From Lachnoclostridium sp. UBA903 (lineage in GTDB: Bacteria > Bacillota > Clostridia > Lachnospirales > Lachnospiraceae): a stretch of 64,000 bases of DNA. Numbering within the stretch: the first letter of the stretch is position 1; every line of letters starts with the position of its first letter. Under the pieces are notes generated by a model. It worked only from the letters and a program-made list of their open reading frames with translations, was not told the origin of the DNA and did not search any database. The stretch covers positions 68,858 through 132,857 of the forward strand of contig DBEP01000002.1 in NCBI GenBank assembly GCA_002294045.1. The letters are read 5' to 3'. Of the stretch, positions 26,289 to 34,086 are shown one piece after another. A program made the translations under genes and the position numbers.

Positions 26289-27647
26289 ATGAAAAATAAT
26301 GTAATGGAGAAGTTAGAGTCAAAGTTAATGCCGATAGCACAGGTAATCAGCAAAAATAAATATTTATTATCAGTTCGTGATGGATTTCTGATTAGTATGC
26401 CGCTGCTGATTGTTGGGTCTTTCTTTATGCTGATTTCAAATTTTCCAATTCAATCATGGATGAATTTATTGAAAAATACTTATATCTTTGATGTATCCGT
26501 ATCCGCCCTGTTTTCAGTAGTAACAAATGCAACATTTTCACTGATGGCTGTTTTTGTTGTTATGGGAATAGGATACAACTATGCAAAGTATGAAGAAACG
26601 AATAAGATATTTGGAGCAGCTGTTGCATTAATGAGTTGGTTTATGCTGATGCCCATGGTAACAAGCTTTACGCCGGAGGGTTCGGACCAAGTGTTTCAGG
26701 TTAGCAGTATACCGTTAGACTGGGTAGGCTCGAAAGGAATATTCGTTGGTATTTTATGTGCTATTTTTGCAGTCAAAATATATAAAGCTGTTGTGAAAAA
26801 AGGATGGGTAATCCGAATGCCTAAGGGTGTTCCGCCTACAGTCGGGCAGTCTTTTGCCGCACTTTTACCAATTGCAATTGTTGCTACGTCTTTTCTGGCA
26901 ATACATATATTATTTTTATTTACACCGTGGGGAAATGCCTTCGAATTTGTTTTTAATATTCTTCAGATACCTATCCAGAGGGTTGGCGATTCTCTGGGGG
27001 CAATGTTAGTAATTTATTTATTTGCACATATTTTATGGCTTTTTGGTATTCATGGAACCAATATTACGGATACGGTTTTCAGACCGGTTCTATATACCTT
27101 GTCTGCGGCGAATTTAGTTGCATTGGAAGCAGGAGAACCATTACCTCATATTATTAACGTTCAGTTCCAGGATTTGTTCGCCACTTACGGCGGAGGAGGC
27201 TCCACATTATCAATGCTGATAATCATGTTTTTTTACTGCAAGTCAAAGCGTATTAAGAAATTAGGTAGATTATCTATTCTTCCATCTGTTTTCGGTATTA
27301 ACGAGCCGATTATTTTTGGACTTCCGGTGGTGTTAAATCCGGTGATTGCCGTTCCGTTTGTGCTGGTTCCGATGGTTAACATTGTTATATCGTACCTATG
27401 TATGAGTATAGGAATTGTACCAATCTGTAATGGAGTGATAATGCCATGGACCACCCCGCCGATTATTTCGGGCTTCCTGTCATCGGGCTGGCAGGGGGCA
27501 ATTCTGCAGATAGTTTTAATTGCATTAGGAGCAATCATATATTTGCCATTTGTAAAGGCAATGGATAATAACTATATGATTGAAGAAGAAATAGCGGATC
27601 AAAAAAGTGAAGATGTATTATCATCGGATGATTTATCTTTTGACTGA
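26289..27647 (+). CDS. PTS lactose/cellobiose-family EIIC permease
   Basis: A 452-residue membrane permease of the CelB/LacE family with about ten hydrophobic segments. Family signposts are FGIHGTNI-type loop (WLFGIHGTNITDTVF near residue 255), the substrate loop LPSVFGINEPIIFGLPVVLN near residue 335, and MPWTTPPIISGFLSSG near residue 385. AAGGAGA precedes the ATG. It imports and helps phosphorylate an unknown beta-disaccharide-like sugar. Confidence 0.93.
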   Translation: MKNNVMEKLESKLMPIAQVISKNKYLLSVRDGFLISMPLLIVGSFFMLISNFPIQSWMNLLKNTYIFDVSVSALFSVVTNATFSLMAVFVVMGIGYNYAKYEETNKIFGAAVALMSWFMLMPMVTSFTPEGSDQVFQVSSIPLDWVGSKGIFVGILCAIFAVKIYKAVVKKGWVIRMPKGVPPTVGQSFAALLPIAIVATSFLAIHILFLFTPWGNAFEFVFNILQIPIQRVGDSLGAMLVIYLFAHILWLFGIHGTNITDTVFRPVLYTLSAANLVALEAGEPLPHIINVQFQDLFATYGGGGSTLSMLIIMFFYCKSKRIKKLGRLSILPSVFGINEPIIFGLPVVLNPVIAVPFVLVPMVNIVISYLCMSIGIVPICNGVIMPWTTPPIISGFLSSGWQGAILQIVLIALGAIIYLPFVKAMDNNYMIEEEIADQKSEDVLSSDDLSFD

Positions 27648-27660
27648 TTAGGAGAATATA

Positions 27661-28182
27661 ATGTTAAAAATTGTTATGATTTATGATCAGGTTCAGGCTG
27701 GTCTGGGGACAAAATCAGATGACACGCTTCCTCTGGGTGCGCAAAATATCCCGATTGGTCCCAGCGTTATGATGGAGCGTTTTTTTAAAGAATACAATGA
27801 AAAAGTAATAGCATGCTTTTATTGCGGAACAGGCACTTATCTCAACAGCAGGCAGGAAATCAGTAAAAAAATATGCAATAAGATTGAGCAGATTAAACCG
27901 GATGCGGTAATCTGCGGGCCGTCATTTGACTACAAGGATTATTCCCGTATGTGTGCAGAACTTGCCTATGATATTATTCGTACCACATTGGTTCCGGCTT
28001 TTGCCTTTATGGCTTCAGTAAATGATGAAACAATCAGTAACTATAAAGATAAAATCTTCATAGTAAAGTGTCCCAAAAAGGGAGACGCCCAATTAAATAA
28101 ATGCTTAAGGAATGCATGCAGAATAGCAGAAATGCTGGGAACCGGAAAAGAGCCGGACAAGAGTGACGAATGTATCTATTAA
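27661..28182 (+). CDS. Short GrdB-like protein (glycine/sarcosine/betaine reductase component B domain)
   Basis: A 173-residue protein that resembles only the N-terminal part of GrdB-family reductase subunits: KIVMIYDQVQAGLGTKSDD, PIGPSVMMERFF, ACFYCGTGTYL and AVICGPSFDYKDYSRMC correspond to the FAGIGG, GPVGPG, VICGDNYF and IAGPAFNAGRYG blocks. The C-terminal selenocysteine/cysteine redox motif of GrdB is absent, so reductase activity is not expected. It sits 14 bases after EIIC and 16 bases before the DUF871 gene, clearly in the operon. Function is unknown. Confidence 0.65.
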   Translation: MLKIVMIYDQVQAGLGTKSDDTLPLGAQNIPIGPSVMMERFFKEYNEKVIACFYCGTGTYLNSRQEISKKICNKIEQIKPDAVICGPSFDYKDYSRMCAELAYDIIRTTLVPAFAFMASVNDETISNYKDKIFIVKCPKKGDAQLNKCLRNACRIAEMLGTGKEPDKSDECIY

Positions 28183-28197
28183 GGGAAGGAAAAAAGT

Positions 28198-29289
28198 ATG
28201 CATAGATTTGGAATATCTGTTTATCCTGAACACTCAACACCCGACAGGGACGAAGAGTATATAAGATTGGCTGCAAAATATGGTTTCAGACGTATATTTA
28301 CCTGTCTTTTGTCTGTAGAAGAACCGCCGGAGATTATAAAAGAAAAATTTTCTAAAATGATACATATGGCGAAAGAACTGGGTTTTATAGTAGGTGTTGA
28401 TACCAATCCCGAAGTTTTTGCTTATCTGGGAGCGGCACCTGCCGATTTAGGAGTGTTTGCTGAGATGGGAGTAGATATTATCCGCCTTGACGGTCATTTC
28501 AGTGACCGTGAAGATATAGCACTTACTCATAATCCCTATGAAATAGCAATTGAATTCAATGCCAGCTCCAATATAGGTCTGGAGCTTATGATTGAAAGAG
28601 GAGCAGATGTTCATAATATGGAAGTCTGCCACAATTTTTATCCTCAGAAATATACGGGACTTGGATGGAATAAGTTTATGGAATTTACGGATAGGTATAA
28701 AGCACTTGGATTACCGGTGTCTGCGTTTGTATCCAGCAATAAAAAGGATACCTATGGCCCATGGCCTGTTTCGGAAGGATTGGCAACATGTGAGATGCAC
28801 AGGGGACTTCCGATTGATTTACAGGCAAGACATCTGCTGGCAACAGCAAAGATTGATGACATCTTAATCGGAAACGCATATGCATCGGAAGAAGAACTGC
28901 ATATGCTGTCCGGGCTGGACACCGGCAGAATTACTTTACGGATGGATGAGGAAAAGGATATTCCGTCCCAGGAAAAAGAGGTTATCTTTGGTTATTCACA
29001 TTTTGACAGGGCAGATGCATCGGAACATATTTTACGAAGCAGTGTTGCACGGGGAAATTACCGGAATATTTCCATTCCGCAGAGAAAGTCATGCAGACAA
29101 CAGGCGGTACCGGGAGATGTTGTGATAGTCAATGATTGTTTAAGTCATTACAGAGGGGAACTTCAGATTATAAGAAAAGAACTTCCTCATCAGGAATACT
29201 GGAATTATGTGGGGAAAGTAAAGGAGAATGAAAGAATTATTCTGCAGTTGTTAAAACCGGAATATTTATTTGGTTTTATAAAGGACTAG
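28198..29289 (+). CDS. DUF871 (MupG-like) family protein
   Basis: A 363-residue DUF871 protein: an N-terminal TIM barrel (FGISVYPEHSTPDRDEEYI, VGVDTNPEVF, GVDIIRLDGHFSD, IELNAS-like IEFNASSN, HNFYPQKYTGLGW) and a C-terminal small domain from about residue 245. S. aureus MupG of this family is a 6-phospho-N-acetylmuramidase that cleaves MurNAc-6P-GlcNAc. PTS linkage fits a 6-phospho-glycosidase role, but no murQ-type etherase is nearby, so the substrate may be a different phospho-disaccharide. AAGGGAAGG precedes the ATG. Confidence 0.82.
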   Translation: MHRFGISVYPEHSTPDRDEEYIRLAAKYGFRRIFTCLLSVEEPPEIIKEKFSKMIHMAKELGFIVGVDTNPEVFAYLGAAPADLGVFAEMGVDIIRLDGHFSDREDIALTHNPYEIAIEFNASSNIGLELMIERGADVHNMEVCHNFYPQKYTGLGWNKFMEFTDRYKALGLPVSAFVSSNKKDTYGPWPVSEGLATCEMHRGLPIDLQARHLLATAKIDDILIGNAYASEEELHMLSGLDTGRITLRMDEEKDIPSQEKEVIFGYSHFDRADASEHILRSSVARGNYRNISIPQRKSCRQQAVPGDVVIVNDCLSHYRGELQIIRKELPHQEYWNYVGKVKENERIILQLLKPEYLFGFIKD

Positions 29290-29450
29290 AGCGTGTTTGA
29301 ATAATGCTTGTGCCGGGCTGGATGCTCCAATTTGCGGGAGACAAGGAGCGATTTTGGAAGCGTTGTGGTGCTACTCTCCCAAAATTGCGACGCAGTATAC
29401 CGCAAATTGGGGCCTTCAGAACGGTACAATGATTTTTCAAACACGCTTTA
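29288..29450. repeat. Nested palindromic repeat with AGCGTGTTTGAA ends
   Basis: Terminal inverted repeats AGCGTGTTTGAA (29290-29301) and TTCAAACACGCT (29437-29448) are perfect. Inner arms CCAATTTGCGG (29327-29337) and CCGCAAATTGG (29400-29410) are perfect. A central pair CGATTTTGG and CCAAAATTGCG is close to perfect. It starts at the stop of the DUF871 gene. The 75-codon open frame across it is not a credible gene. A shorter relative lies at 7241-7303 and one bare end at 52376-52390. Confidence 0.8.
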
Positions 29451-29557
29451 GCAGATTCAATGATGAAGTATGCGGAATAAAGGCAGAACTTCAACTTATT
29501 ATTTATTGTTATTCAAAGAAATAGGCTTAATCATTTTAATTCCGTTTTTATTTTGTA

Positions 29558-29592
29558 TATTAATAGAATAACTTATTCATATTCTATTAATA
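29558..29592. repeat. AT-rich inverted repeat
   Basis: TATTAATAGAAT (29558-29569) pairs with ATTCTATTAATA (29581-29592) around an 11-base loop. Possibly a weak terminator for the PTS operon or a toxin-antitoxin control site. The rest of 29451-29627 shows no gene. Confidence 0.45.
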
Positions 29593-29627
29593 TTGTGTGC
29601 AGGGGAAAATATAAACTTTTGACTCTT

Positions 29628-29686
29628 TTGACATATCTAATATTTCACATTGATAAAATGGCGTTATTATGATGAAATAATGCCAT
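29628..29686 (+). promoter_or_regulatory. Promoter and likely autoregulatory operator of the antitoxin gene
   Basis: TTGACA (29628-29633), a 17-base gap and TGATAA (29651-29656). An inverted repeat ATGGCGTTATT (29658-29668) and AATAATGCCAT (29676-29686), with one mismatch, follows directly. Phd/YefM antitoxins usually bind such palindromes near their own promoter. Confidence 0.5.
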
Positions 29687-29722
29687 GGTATAAAATCAAT
29701 AGCAGTAAAGGAGGTCAAGATA

Positions 29723-29992
29723 ATGATTAACATTCGCCCCGTTTCTGATTTAAGAAACAAGTTTACAGAAATCGAAGAGAGTGTAAAACAGGGCAATCCT
29801 GTTTATCTTACAAAAAACGGATATGGCTCTATGGTGGTACTCAGTCTGGAACAGTATGCTTCTTTGACTGATGACATTGAATTCAAGCTGGACGAAGCTG
29901 ACAAAGCCGCCAAAGCAGATGCCGTCCGCTACACCGAAGATGAGGTTTTCAGCAGAGTAAAGGAGCGTGTCCGTGAGCGAAAAGCGTTATAG
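29723..29992 (+). CDS. Phd/YefM-family antitoxin
   Basis: An 89-residue antitoxin of the Phd/YefM type. The DNA-binding, dimerising N-terminus reads MINIRPVSDLRNKFTEIEES with the family-typical SDLRN and YLTKNGYGSMVVLSLEQY. The C-terminal half is charged and helical, as expected for the toxin-binding tail. AAAGGAGGTC precedes the ATG. The toxin gene that overlaps its 3' end is internally deleted, so this antitoxin is probably orphaned. Confidence 0.88.
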   Translation: MINIRPVSDLRNKFTEIEESVKQGNPVYLTKNGYGSMVVLSLEQYASLTDDIEFKLDEADKAAKADAVRYTEDEVFSRVKERVRERKAL

Positions 29993-30123
29993 TCTGCGTT
30001 TTCTTCTTCTGTTTGAAGATGATTTATGTCTAAAATTAAACCATTTTTTATGTTGTGATTGGTGATGTAATGGAAGTGCGCCGTATTGTTTACAATCGCA
30101 GAAACATCACAGAGCAAGTCTGA
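29973..30123 (+). pseudogene. RelE/ParE-type toxin gene remnant with internal deletion
   Basis: A GTG start at 29973 overlaps the antitoxin end and reads VSEKRYSLRFLLLFEDDL, like the N-terminus of RelE/ParE toxins. A stop comes soon after in that frame. From about 30040, in another frame, the sequence reads TIFYVVIGDVMEVRRIVYNR and ends RNITEQV, which is the C-terminal end of the same family. About 50-60 codons in the middle are missing and the frame changes at the junction (about 30020-30040). The toxin is therefore inactive. Not recoverable as one ORF, so recorded as a pseudogene. Confidence 0.75.
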
Positions 30124-30140
30124 AAGGCAAATAAAAAAAA

Positions 30141-30175
30141 CGAAAAGCAGTCTGGAAACAGACTACTTTTTCGCT
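30141..30175. terminator. Bidirectional terminator after the toxin-antitoxin remnant
   Basis: AGTCTG-GAAA-CAGACT (30149-30164) is extended by A-rich and T-rich flanks (CGAAAAGC and ACTTTTTCG). A second strong hairpin ATTGCTCC-ATTC-GGAGCAAT with AGATA/TATCT flanks follows at 30181-30214. Confidence 0.75.
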
Positions 30176-30359
30176 TTATTAGATAATTGCTCCATTCGGA
30201 GCAATTGCTATCTTTGTGAAATGCAGCGGAGATGTTGAATATGGATGATTTTAAATACATGGGGCGGACGGTCAATGGAACGAAGACCCCTGCATCTTGC
30301 GCGATAAGAGTAAGTGTGGTAAGATTAATCCTATATTTTGGAGTAAGGCAGGAATATAT

Positions 30360-31133
30360 ATGAAATTCAGACCATGTATTGATATTCATAACGGAAAAGT
30401 AAAACAAATTATCGGGGGCAGTTTATCCGATGAGGACGGCAAGGCGGTTGAGAACTTTGTTTCAGAGCAGGATGCGGGCTTTTATGCCGCTCTTTACAAA
30501 AAGGATAATTTAAAAGGGGGACATATTATCCTGCTGAATCCTGCGGGAACGGATTATTATAGACAGAATTGCAGCCAGGCTGAAAAGGCGCTGAAGGAAT
30601 ATCCCGGCGGGTTTCAGATTGGCGGCGGAATTACGGAGGAAAATGCCGGGTCATTTATTGAAAAAGGAGCATCCCATGTAATTGTCACTTCTTATGTGTT
30701 CCAAGAAGGGAAAATACATTATGAAAATCTGGAAAAACTGGCAGAGGCGGTTGGAAGGGACAGGCTGGTGCTGGATTTAAGCTGCAGGAAAAAGAACGGG
30801 AAATATTATGTGGTAACCGACCGGTGGCAGAAATTTACCGACGTTGTGGTAAACCGGGACACGCTGGATGCCTTATCGGCATATTGTGACGAATTTTTAA
30901 TCCATGCCGTGGATGTGGAAGGGAAGGCTTCGGGTATCGAACGGGAATTAGTCAGACTTTTAGGGGAATGGAACAAAATTCCCATTACCTATGCAGGAGG
31001 CGTAGGAAGCTTTGAAGACTTGAAATTGCTTAAGGAACTGGGAAAGGACAGGCTGGATGTCACTATCGGCAGTGCTCTGGATTTATTTGGCGGTCCCATA
31101 AAATATACAGAAGTAGTCAGCCGGCTGGGATAA
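30360..31133 (+). CDS. hisA: ProFAR isomerase, eukaryote-type HisA
   Basis: Histidine biosynthesis isomerase acting on ProFAR. The 257-residue TIM barrel carries MKFRPCIDIHNGKVKQIIGG, the phosphate loops QIGGGITEENA and ITYAGGVGSFEDL, and the catalytic Asp residues in CIDIHNGK and HAVDVEGKASG. The inserts and SDEDGKAVENF segment resemble the fungal/plant His6 subtype that some Clostridia carry. GGAA with ATG at 30360 fits the conserved N-terminus; the longer frame to 30297 has no support. No other his gene is nearby. Probable operon with the next two genes. Confidence 0.85.
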   Translation: MKFRPCIDIHNGKVKQIIGGSLSDEDGKAVENFVSEQDAGFYAALYKKDNLKGGHIILLNPAGTDYYRQNCSQAEKALKEYPGGFQIGGGITEENAGSFIEKGASHVIVTSYVFQEGKIHYENLEKLAEAVGRDRLVLDLSCRKKNGKYYVVTDRWQKFTDVVVNRDTLDALSAYCDEFLIHAVDVEGKASGIERELVRLLGEWNKIPITYAGGVGSFEDLKLLKELGKDRLDVTIGSALDLFGGPIKYTEVVSRLG

Positions 31134-31163
31134 GATTACAGGCTGGCGGAAAGGAAACTCTAA

Positions 31164-32027
31164 ATGCAGGCTTATACCGGATTTGCACAGGTTTATGATA
31201 TCTTTATGGACGACGTGCCTTATGACGAATGGGCCGGTTACCTTACCGGGCTTTTACAGAAGCATGGTATAAAAGGCGGTCTGGTTCTGGAACTCGGCTG
31301 CGGAACGGGAAAGATTACAAGGCGTCTTGCCTTGGAAGGCTATGACATGATAGGAATTGATAATTCCGAGGAAATGCTGGAAATAGCAAGAGAAAGGGAA
31401 TATGATAATGAGCCGGCGGCCGGTGAGACGGAATACGGTGATGCTCCAAAGACGGAAGCGGCCGGTTTTCGTATTCAGGATAAACCCGTCTTAAGGAAAC
31501 CGATTCTGTACCTTAAGCAGGATATGCGGGAGTTTGAGCTGTACGGTACCGTTGGAGCGGTTATAAGTATCTGTGACAGTATGAATTACATTACCTGCGA
31601 AGAGGATTTGCTGAAGGTATTCCAATTGGTAAACAATTATCTGGATTTCGGCGGTATTTTTATATTTGACATGAATACGGAATATAAATACAAAAACCTT
31701 CTTGCCGATAATACCATAGCGGAAAACAGGGAAGAATGCAGTTTCATCTGGGAAAATTATTATGAGGAAGAAAAACAAATCAATGAATACCATATGACCA
31801 TATTTGTTAAAACAGGCAGCAGCGAAACAGAGTTCTTTGAGCGTTTTCAGGAGACCCATTATCAAAAAGCTTATTCCCTTGATAAAATAAAGCGGTTGAT
31901 TGAAAGGGCAGGCATGGAACTGATTACGGTTTACGATGCCTTTACTCATAACCCACCTGGAGATACAAGCGAAAGGGTCTACTTTGTTGCCAGAGAAAAA
32001 TACCAGGATAACAAAAAGTATATCTAG
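31164..32027 (+). CDS. Class I SAM-dependent methyltransferase
   Basis: A 287-residue methyltransferase with SAM motif I VLELGCGTGKITRRLALEGY at about residue 40 and the acidic end of strand 2 in MIGIDNSEEML. The motif is followed by an unusual ~30-residue acidic, low-complexity insert (about residues 85-118) before LKQDMREFEL and VISICDSMNYI. The C-terminal half resembles the YqeM-like/DUF4942-type putative tRNA or small-molecule methyltransferases. Substrate is unknown. Lies 31 bases after hisA and 24 bases before hslO. Confidence 0.8.
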   Translation: MQAYTGFAQVYDIFMDDVPYDEWAGYLTGLLQKHGIKGGLVLELGCGTGKITRRLALEGYDMIGIDNSEEMLEIAREREYDNEPAAGETEYGDAPKTEAAGFRIQDKPVLRKPILYLKQDMREFELYGTVGAVISICDSMNYITCEEDLLKVFQLVNNYLDFGGIFIFDMNTEYKYKNLLADNTIAENREECSFIWENYYEEEKQINEYHMTIFVKTGSSETEFFERFQETHYQKAYSLDKIKRLIERAGMELITVYDAFTHNPPGDTSERVYFVAREKYQDNKKYI

Positions 32028-32050
32028 TTATAAATTAAAGGAGAATTTTT

Positions 32051-32923
32051 ATGTCGGATTATATTTTAAGAGCGACTGCTGCGGATAACCAAATACGTGC
32101 CTTTGTGGCAACGACAAGGGAGCTGGTGGAGTATGCAAGAAGCATTCATAATACAAGCCCGGTTGCCACGGCAGCTCTCGGGAGATTGTTAACGGCAGGA
32201 GCCATGATGGGAAGTATGATGAAAGGGGACGGTGATCTTCTTACCCTGCAGATTAAATGCAGCGGGCCAATTAAGGGTGTGACGGTAACGGCGGATTCTT
32301 TGGCCAACGTAAAAGGCTATGTATACGACCCCACCGTCATGCTGCCTCCAAATCCTTCAGGTAAACTGGATGTGGGCGGAGCATTGGGAGCAGGCATCCT
32401 GAGTGTGATTAAAGATATGGGATTAAAAGACCCCTATGTAGGACAAACGGAGCTGGTGTCCGGTGAGATTGCGGAAGACATTACTTATTATTACGCCGCT
32501 TCCGAACAGATTCCTTCTTCTGTTGCGCTGGGGATTTTAATGAATAAAGAAAATACGGTAAAACGCGCCGGAGGTTTTATTATTCAGCTGATGCCTTTTG
32601 CGGAAGAGGAAACAATCAGTAAGCTGGAGAAAAAAGTCAGTGAAATTTCCTCCATAACGAATCTGCTGGATGACGGTCTTACACCGGAAGAAATTCTTGA
32701 CCGTATCCTGGGTGAGTTTAATCCCGTAATACTGGATACCATGCCGACGGCCTTTGCCTGCAACTGTTCCAAAGAAAGGGTGGAAAAGGCAATTATCAGT
32801 ATCGGCAAGAAGGATATTCGGGAAATGATTGAGGACAATGAACCTATTGAGGTGAATTGTCATTTCTGTAATAAGAGTTACCAGTTTTCCATTGAGGAAT
32901 TGCAGGAGATTTTAAAAAAGTAA
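32051..32923 (+). CDS. hslO: Hsp33 redox-regulated chaperonin
   Basis: Cytoplasmic holdase activated by oxidation. The 290-residue length is typical. The zinc/redox centre is intact: CNC near residue 237 and CHFC near residue 270 (CxC...CxxC). The N-terminal domain begins MSDYILRATAADNQIRAFVA and includes GDLLTLQIKCSGPIKG. AAAGGAGAA precedes the ATG. Confidence 0.95.
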   Translation: MSDYILRATAADNQIRAFVATTRELVEYARSIHNTSPVATAALGRLLTAGAMMGSMMKGDGDLLTLQIKCSGPIKGVTVTADSLANVKGYVYDPTVMLPPNPSGKLDVGGALGAGILSVIKDMGLKDPYVGQTELVSGEIAEDITYYYAASEQIPSSVALGILMNKENTVKRAGGFIIQLMPFAEEETISKLEKKVSEISSITNLLDDGLTPEEILDRILGEFNPVILDTMPTAFACNCSKERVEKAIISIGKKDIREMIEDNEPIEVNCHFCNKSYQFSIEELQEILKK

Positions 32924-32980
32924 GTGAGAAATCAGCCCCAAAGCACCGGTTTATATCGATTAATAATAACTGCATATCTG

Positions 32981-33001
32981 TTCATAAGCAATGCTTATGA
33001 A
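32981..33001. repeat. Palindrome after hslO
   Basis: TTCATAAGCA and TGCTTATGAA surround a single central base. It is a perfect 10-bp inverted repeat, more like an operator than a terminator because no loop is possible in one strand without opening pairs. Confidence 0.5.
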
Positions 33002-33051
33002 CTTGATTAGGAAAAAATAAGGGTGATTCCTTATAATATGAGAAAAAAATA

Positions 33052-33213
33052 TTGCCAAACTTCAAAGGTTCGCTATAATATAAGTGTGAAAGAAAGACAC
33101 TTTTGCACTCCCGGTTTTGACAATACCGCGGGACGGCCTGCGGTATGTAACAGGAGTAAGTGTGAAAACGGTTACTGAATGCAGCGTGGTGCACACGCAG
33201 ATAGGAGCCAGAC
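33052..33213 (+). promoter_or_regulatory. purC promoter and structured leader
   Basis: TTGCCA (33052-33057), a 16-base gap and TATAAT (33074-33079) form a good promoter. The ~125-base leader has three hairpins: AAGTGT/ACACTT (33082-33102), ATACCGC/GCGGTAT (33123-33146) and GCGTG/CACGC (33184-33198). The 11-base word TAAGTGTGAAA occurs at 33081 and again at 33157, so ACACTT could pair with either copy. No known purine or PRPP riboswitch signature was recognised. Confidence 0.5.
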
Positions 33214-33924
33214 ATGAAAAAATCAGACATGCTTTATGAAGGAAAAGCCAAAAAGGTATTCAAGACAGATAAGGAAGATATATACATTGTCGACTATAAG
33301 GATGACGCTACTGCTTTTAATGGCTTAAAAAAGGGAACCATTGTTGGAAAAGGCGTAATTAATAACAGAATGTCCAACCATATATTTAAGCTCCTGGAGA
33401 AAGAAGGGGTACCCACTCATTTTGTAGAGGAGTTAAGTGACAGGGAAACTGCGGTGAAGAGAGTTGAAATAGTTCCCCTGGAAGTAATTGTACGTAATGT
33501 TTCTGCGGGAAGTTTTGCAAAAAAACTCGGCATGGAAGAAGGCATTAAATTGTTATGTCCGACTTTGGAATTCAGCTATAAAAACGACGACCTGGGCGAC
33601 CCTATGATTAATGATTATTATGCCATTGCCATTGGTGCGGCAACCAGAGAAGAAATTGACCGTATCACAGAACTTACTTTTAAGGTGAATGAAGTACTTT
33701 GCAGATATTTTGCAGAATGCGGAATCGAATTAATCGATTTTAAAATAGAATTCGGCAGATACAAAGGAGAAATCATTTTGGCGGATGAAATATCTCCGGA
33801 TACCTGCAGGCTCTGGGATATCAAAACCCGTGAAAAATTAGATAAAGACCGTTTCAGGAGGGATTTAGGCAATGTGGAAGATGCCTATCAGGAAGTTTTA
33901 AAACGTCTTGGCCTTACTAAATAA
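33214..33924 (+). CDS. purC: SAICAR synthase
   Basis: Phosphoribosylaminoimidazole-succinocarboxamide synthase of purine synthesis, joining CAIR and aspartate with ATP. The 236-residue length is standard. Motifs: LYEGKAKKVFKTD at the N-terminus, VDYKDDATAFNG, VPTHFVEEL, RNVSAGSFAKK, and LIDFKIEFGRY with LADEISPDTCRLWD. TAGGAGCC precedes the ATG. It starts a purC-purF-purB cluster, but terminators separate the genes. Confidence 0.96.
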   Translation: MKKSDMLYEGKAKKVFKTDKEDIYIVDYKDDATAFNGLKKGTIVGKGVINNRMSNHIFKLLEKEGVPTHFVEELSDRETAVKRVEIVPLEVIVRNVSAGSFAKKLGMEEGIKLLCPTLEFSYKNDDLGDPMINDYYAIAIGAATREEIDRITELTFKVNEVLCRYFAECGIELIDFKIEFGRYKGEIILADEISPDTCRLWDIKTREKLDKDRFRRDLGNVEDAYQEVLKRLGLTK

Positions 33925-33963
33925 AAAGCAGGGCCGTGTCCTTCTTTGGCGGTCCGATTGACG

Positions 33964-33998
33964 AAAATGGACAATAGTATAATTTATTGTCCATTTTT
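33964..33998 (+). terminator. Terminator after purC
   Basis: AAAATGGACAATA (33964-33976) pairs perfectly with TATTGTCCATTTT (33985-33997), ending in a T-run. Confidence 0.85.
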
Positions 33999-34086
33999 CA
34001 GCCATTGGAGTTAGGGCAATAATTAAATAATAATTATTTGAAGTGATGAATCAGAATTTCTCCTATATATTAGAAAGGAATTTAAG

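Noticed and set aside
27661..28182. Selenocysteine (in-frame TGA) in the GrdB-like gene
   Set aside because: The frame ends at TAA, and the short protein stops well before the place where GrdB carries selenocysteine.
29297..29524. 75-codon + strand ORF after the DUF871 gene
   Set aside because: It runs through the arms of a palindromic repeat, and its low-complexity product matches nothing.
30241..30363. 40-codon ORF MDDFKYMGRTVNG before hisA
   Set aside because: It overlaps the hisA start by 4 bases and has a weak GCGGAG site. It could be a leader peptide, but nothing supports it.
33159..33170. GAAAACGGTTAC in the purC leader resembling the LacI operator
   Set aside because: It is 11/12 to the reverse operator but lies inside a transcribed leader of unrelated purine genes, so probably chance.
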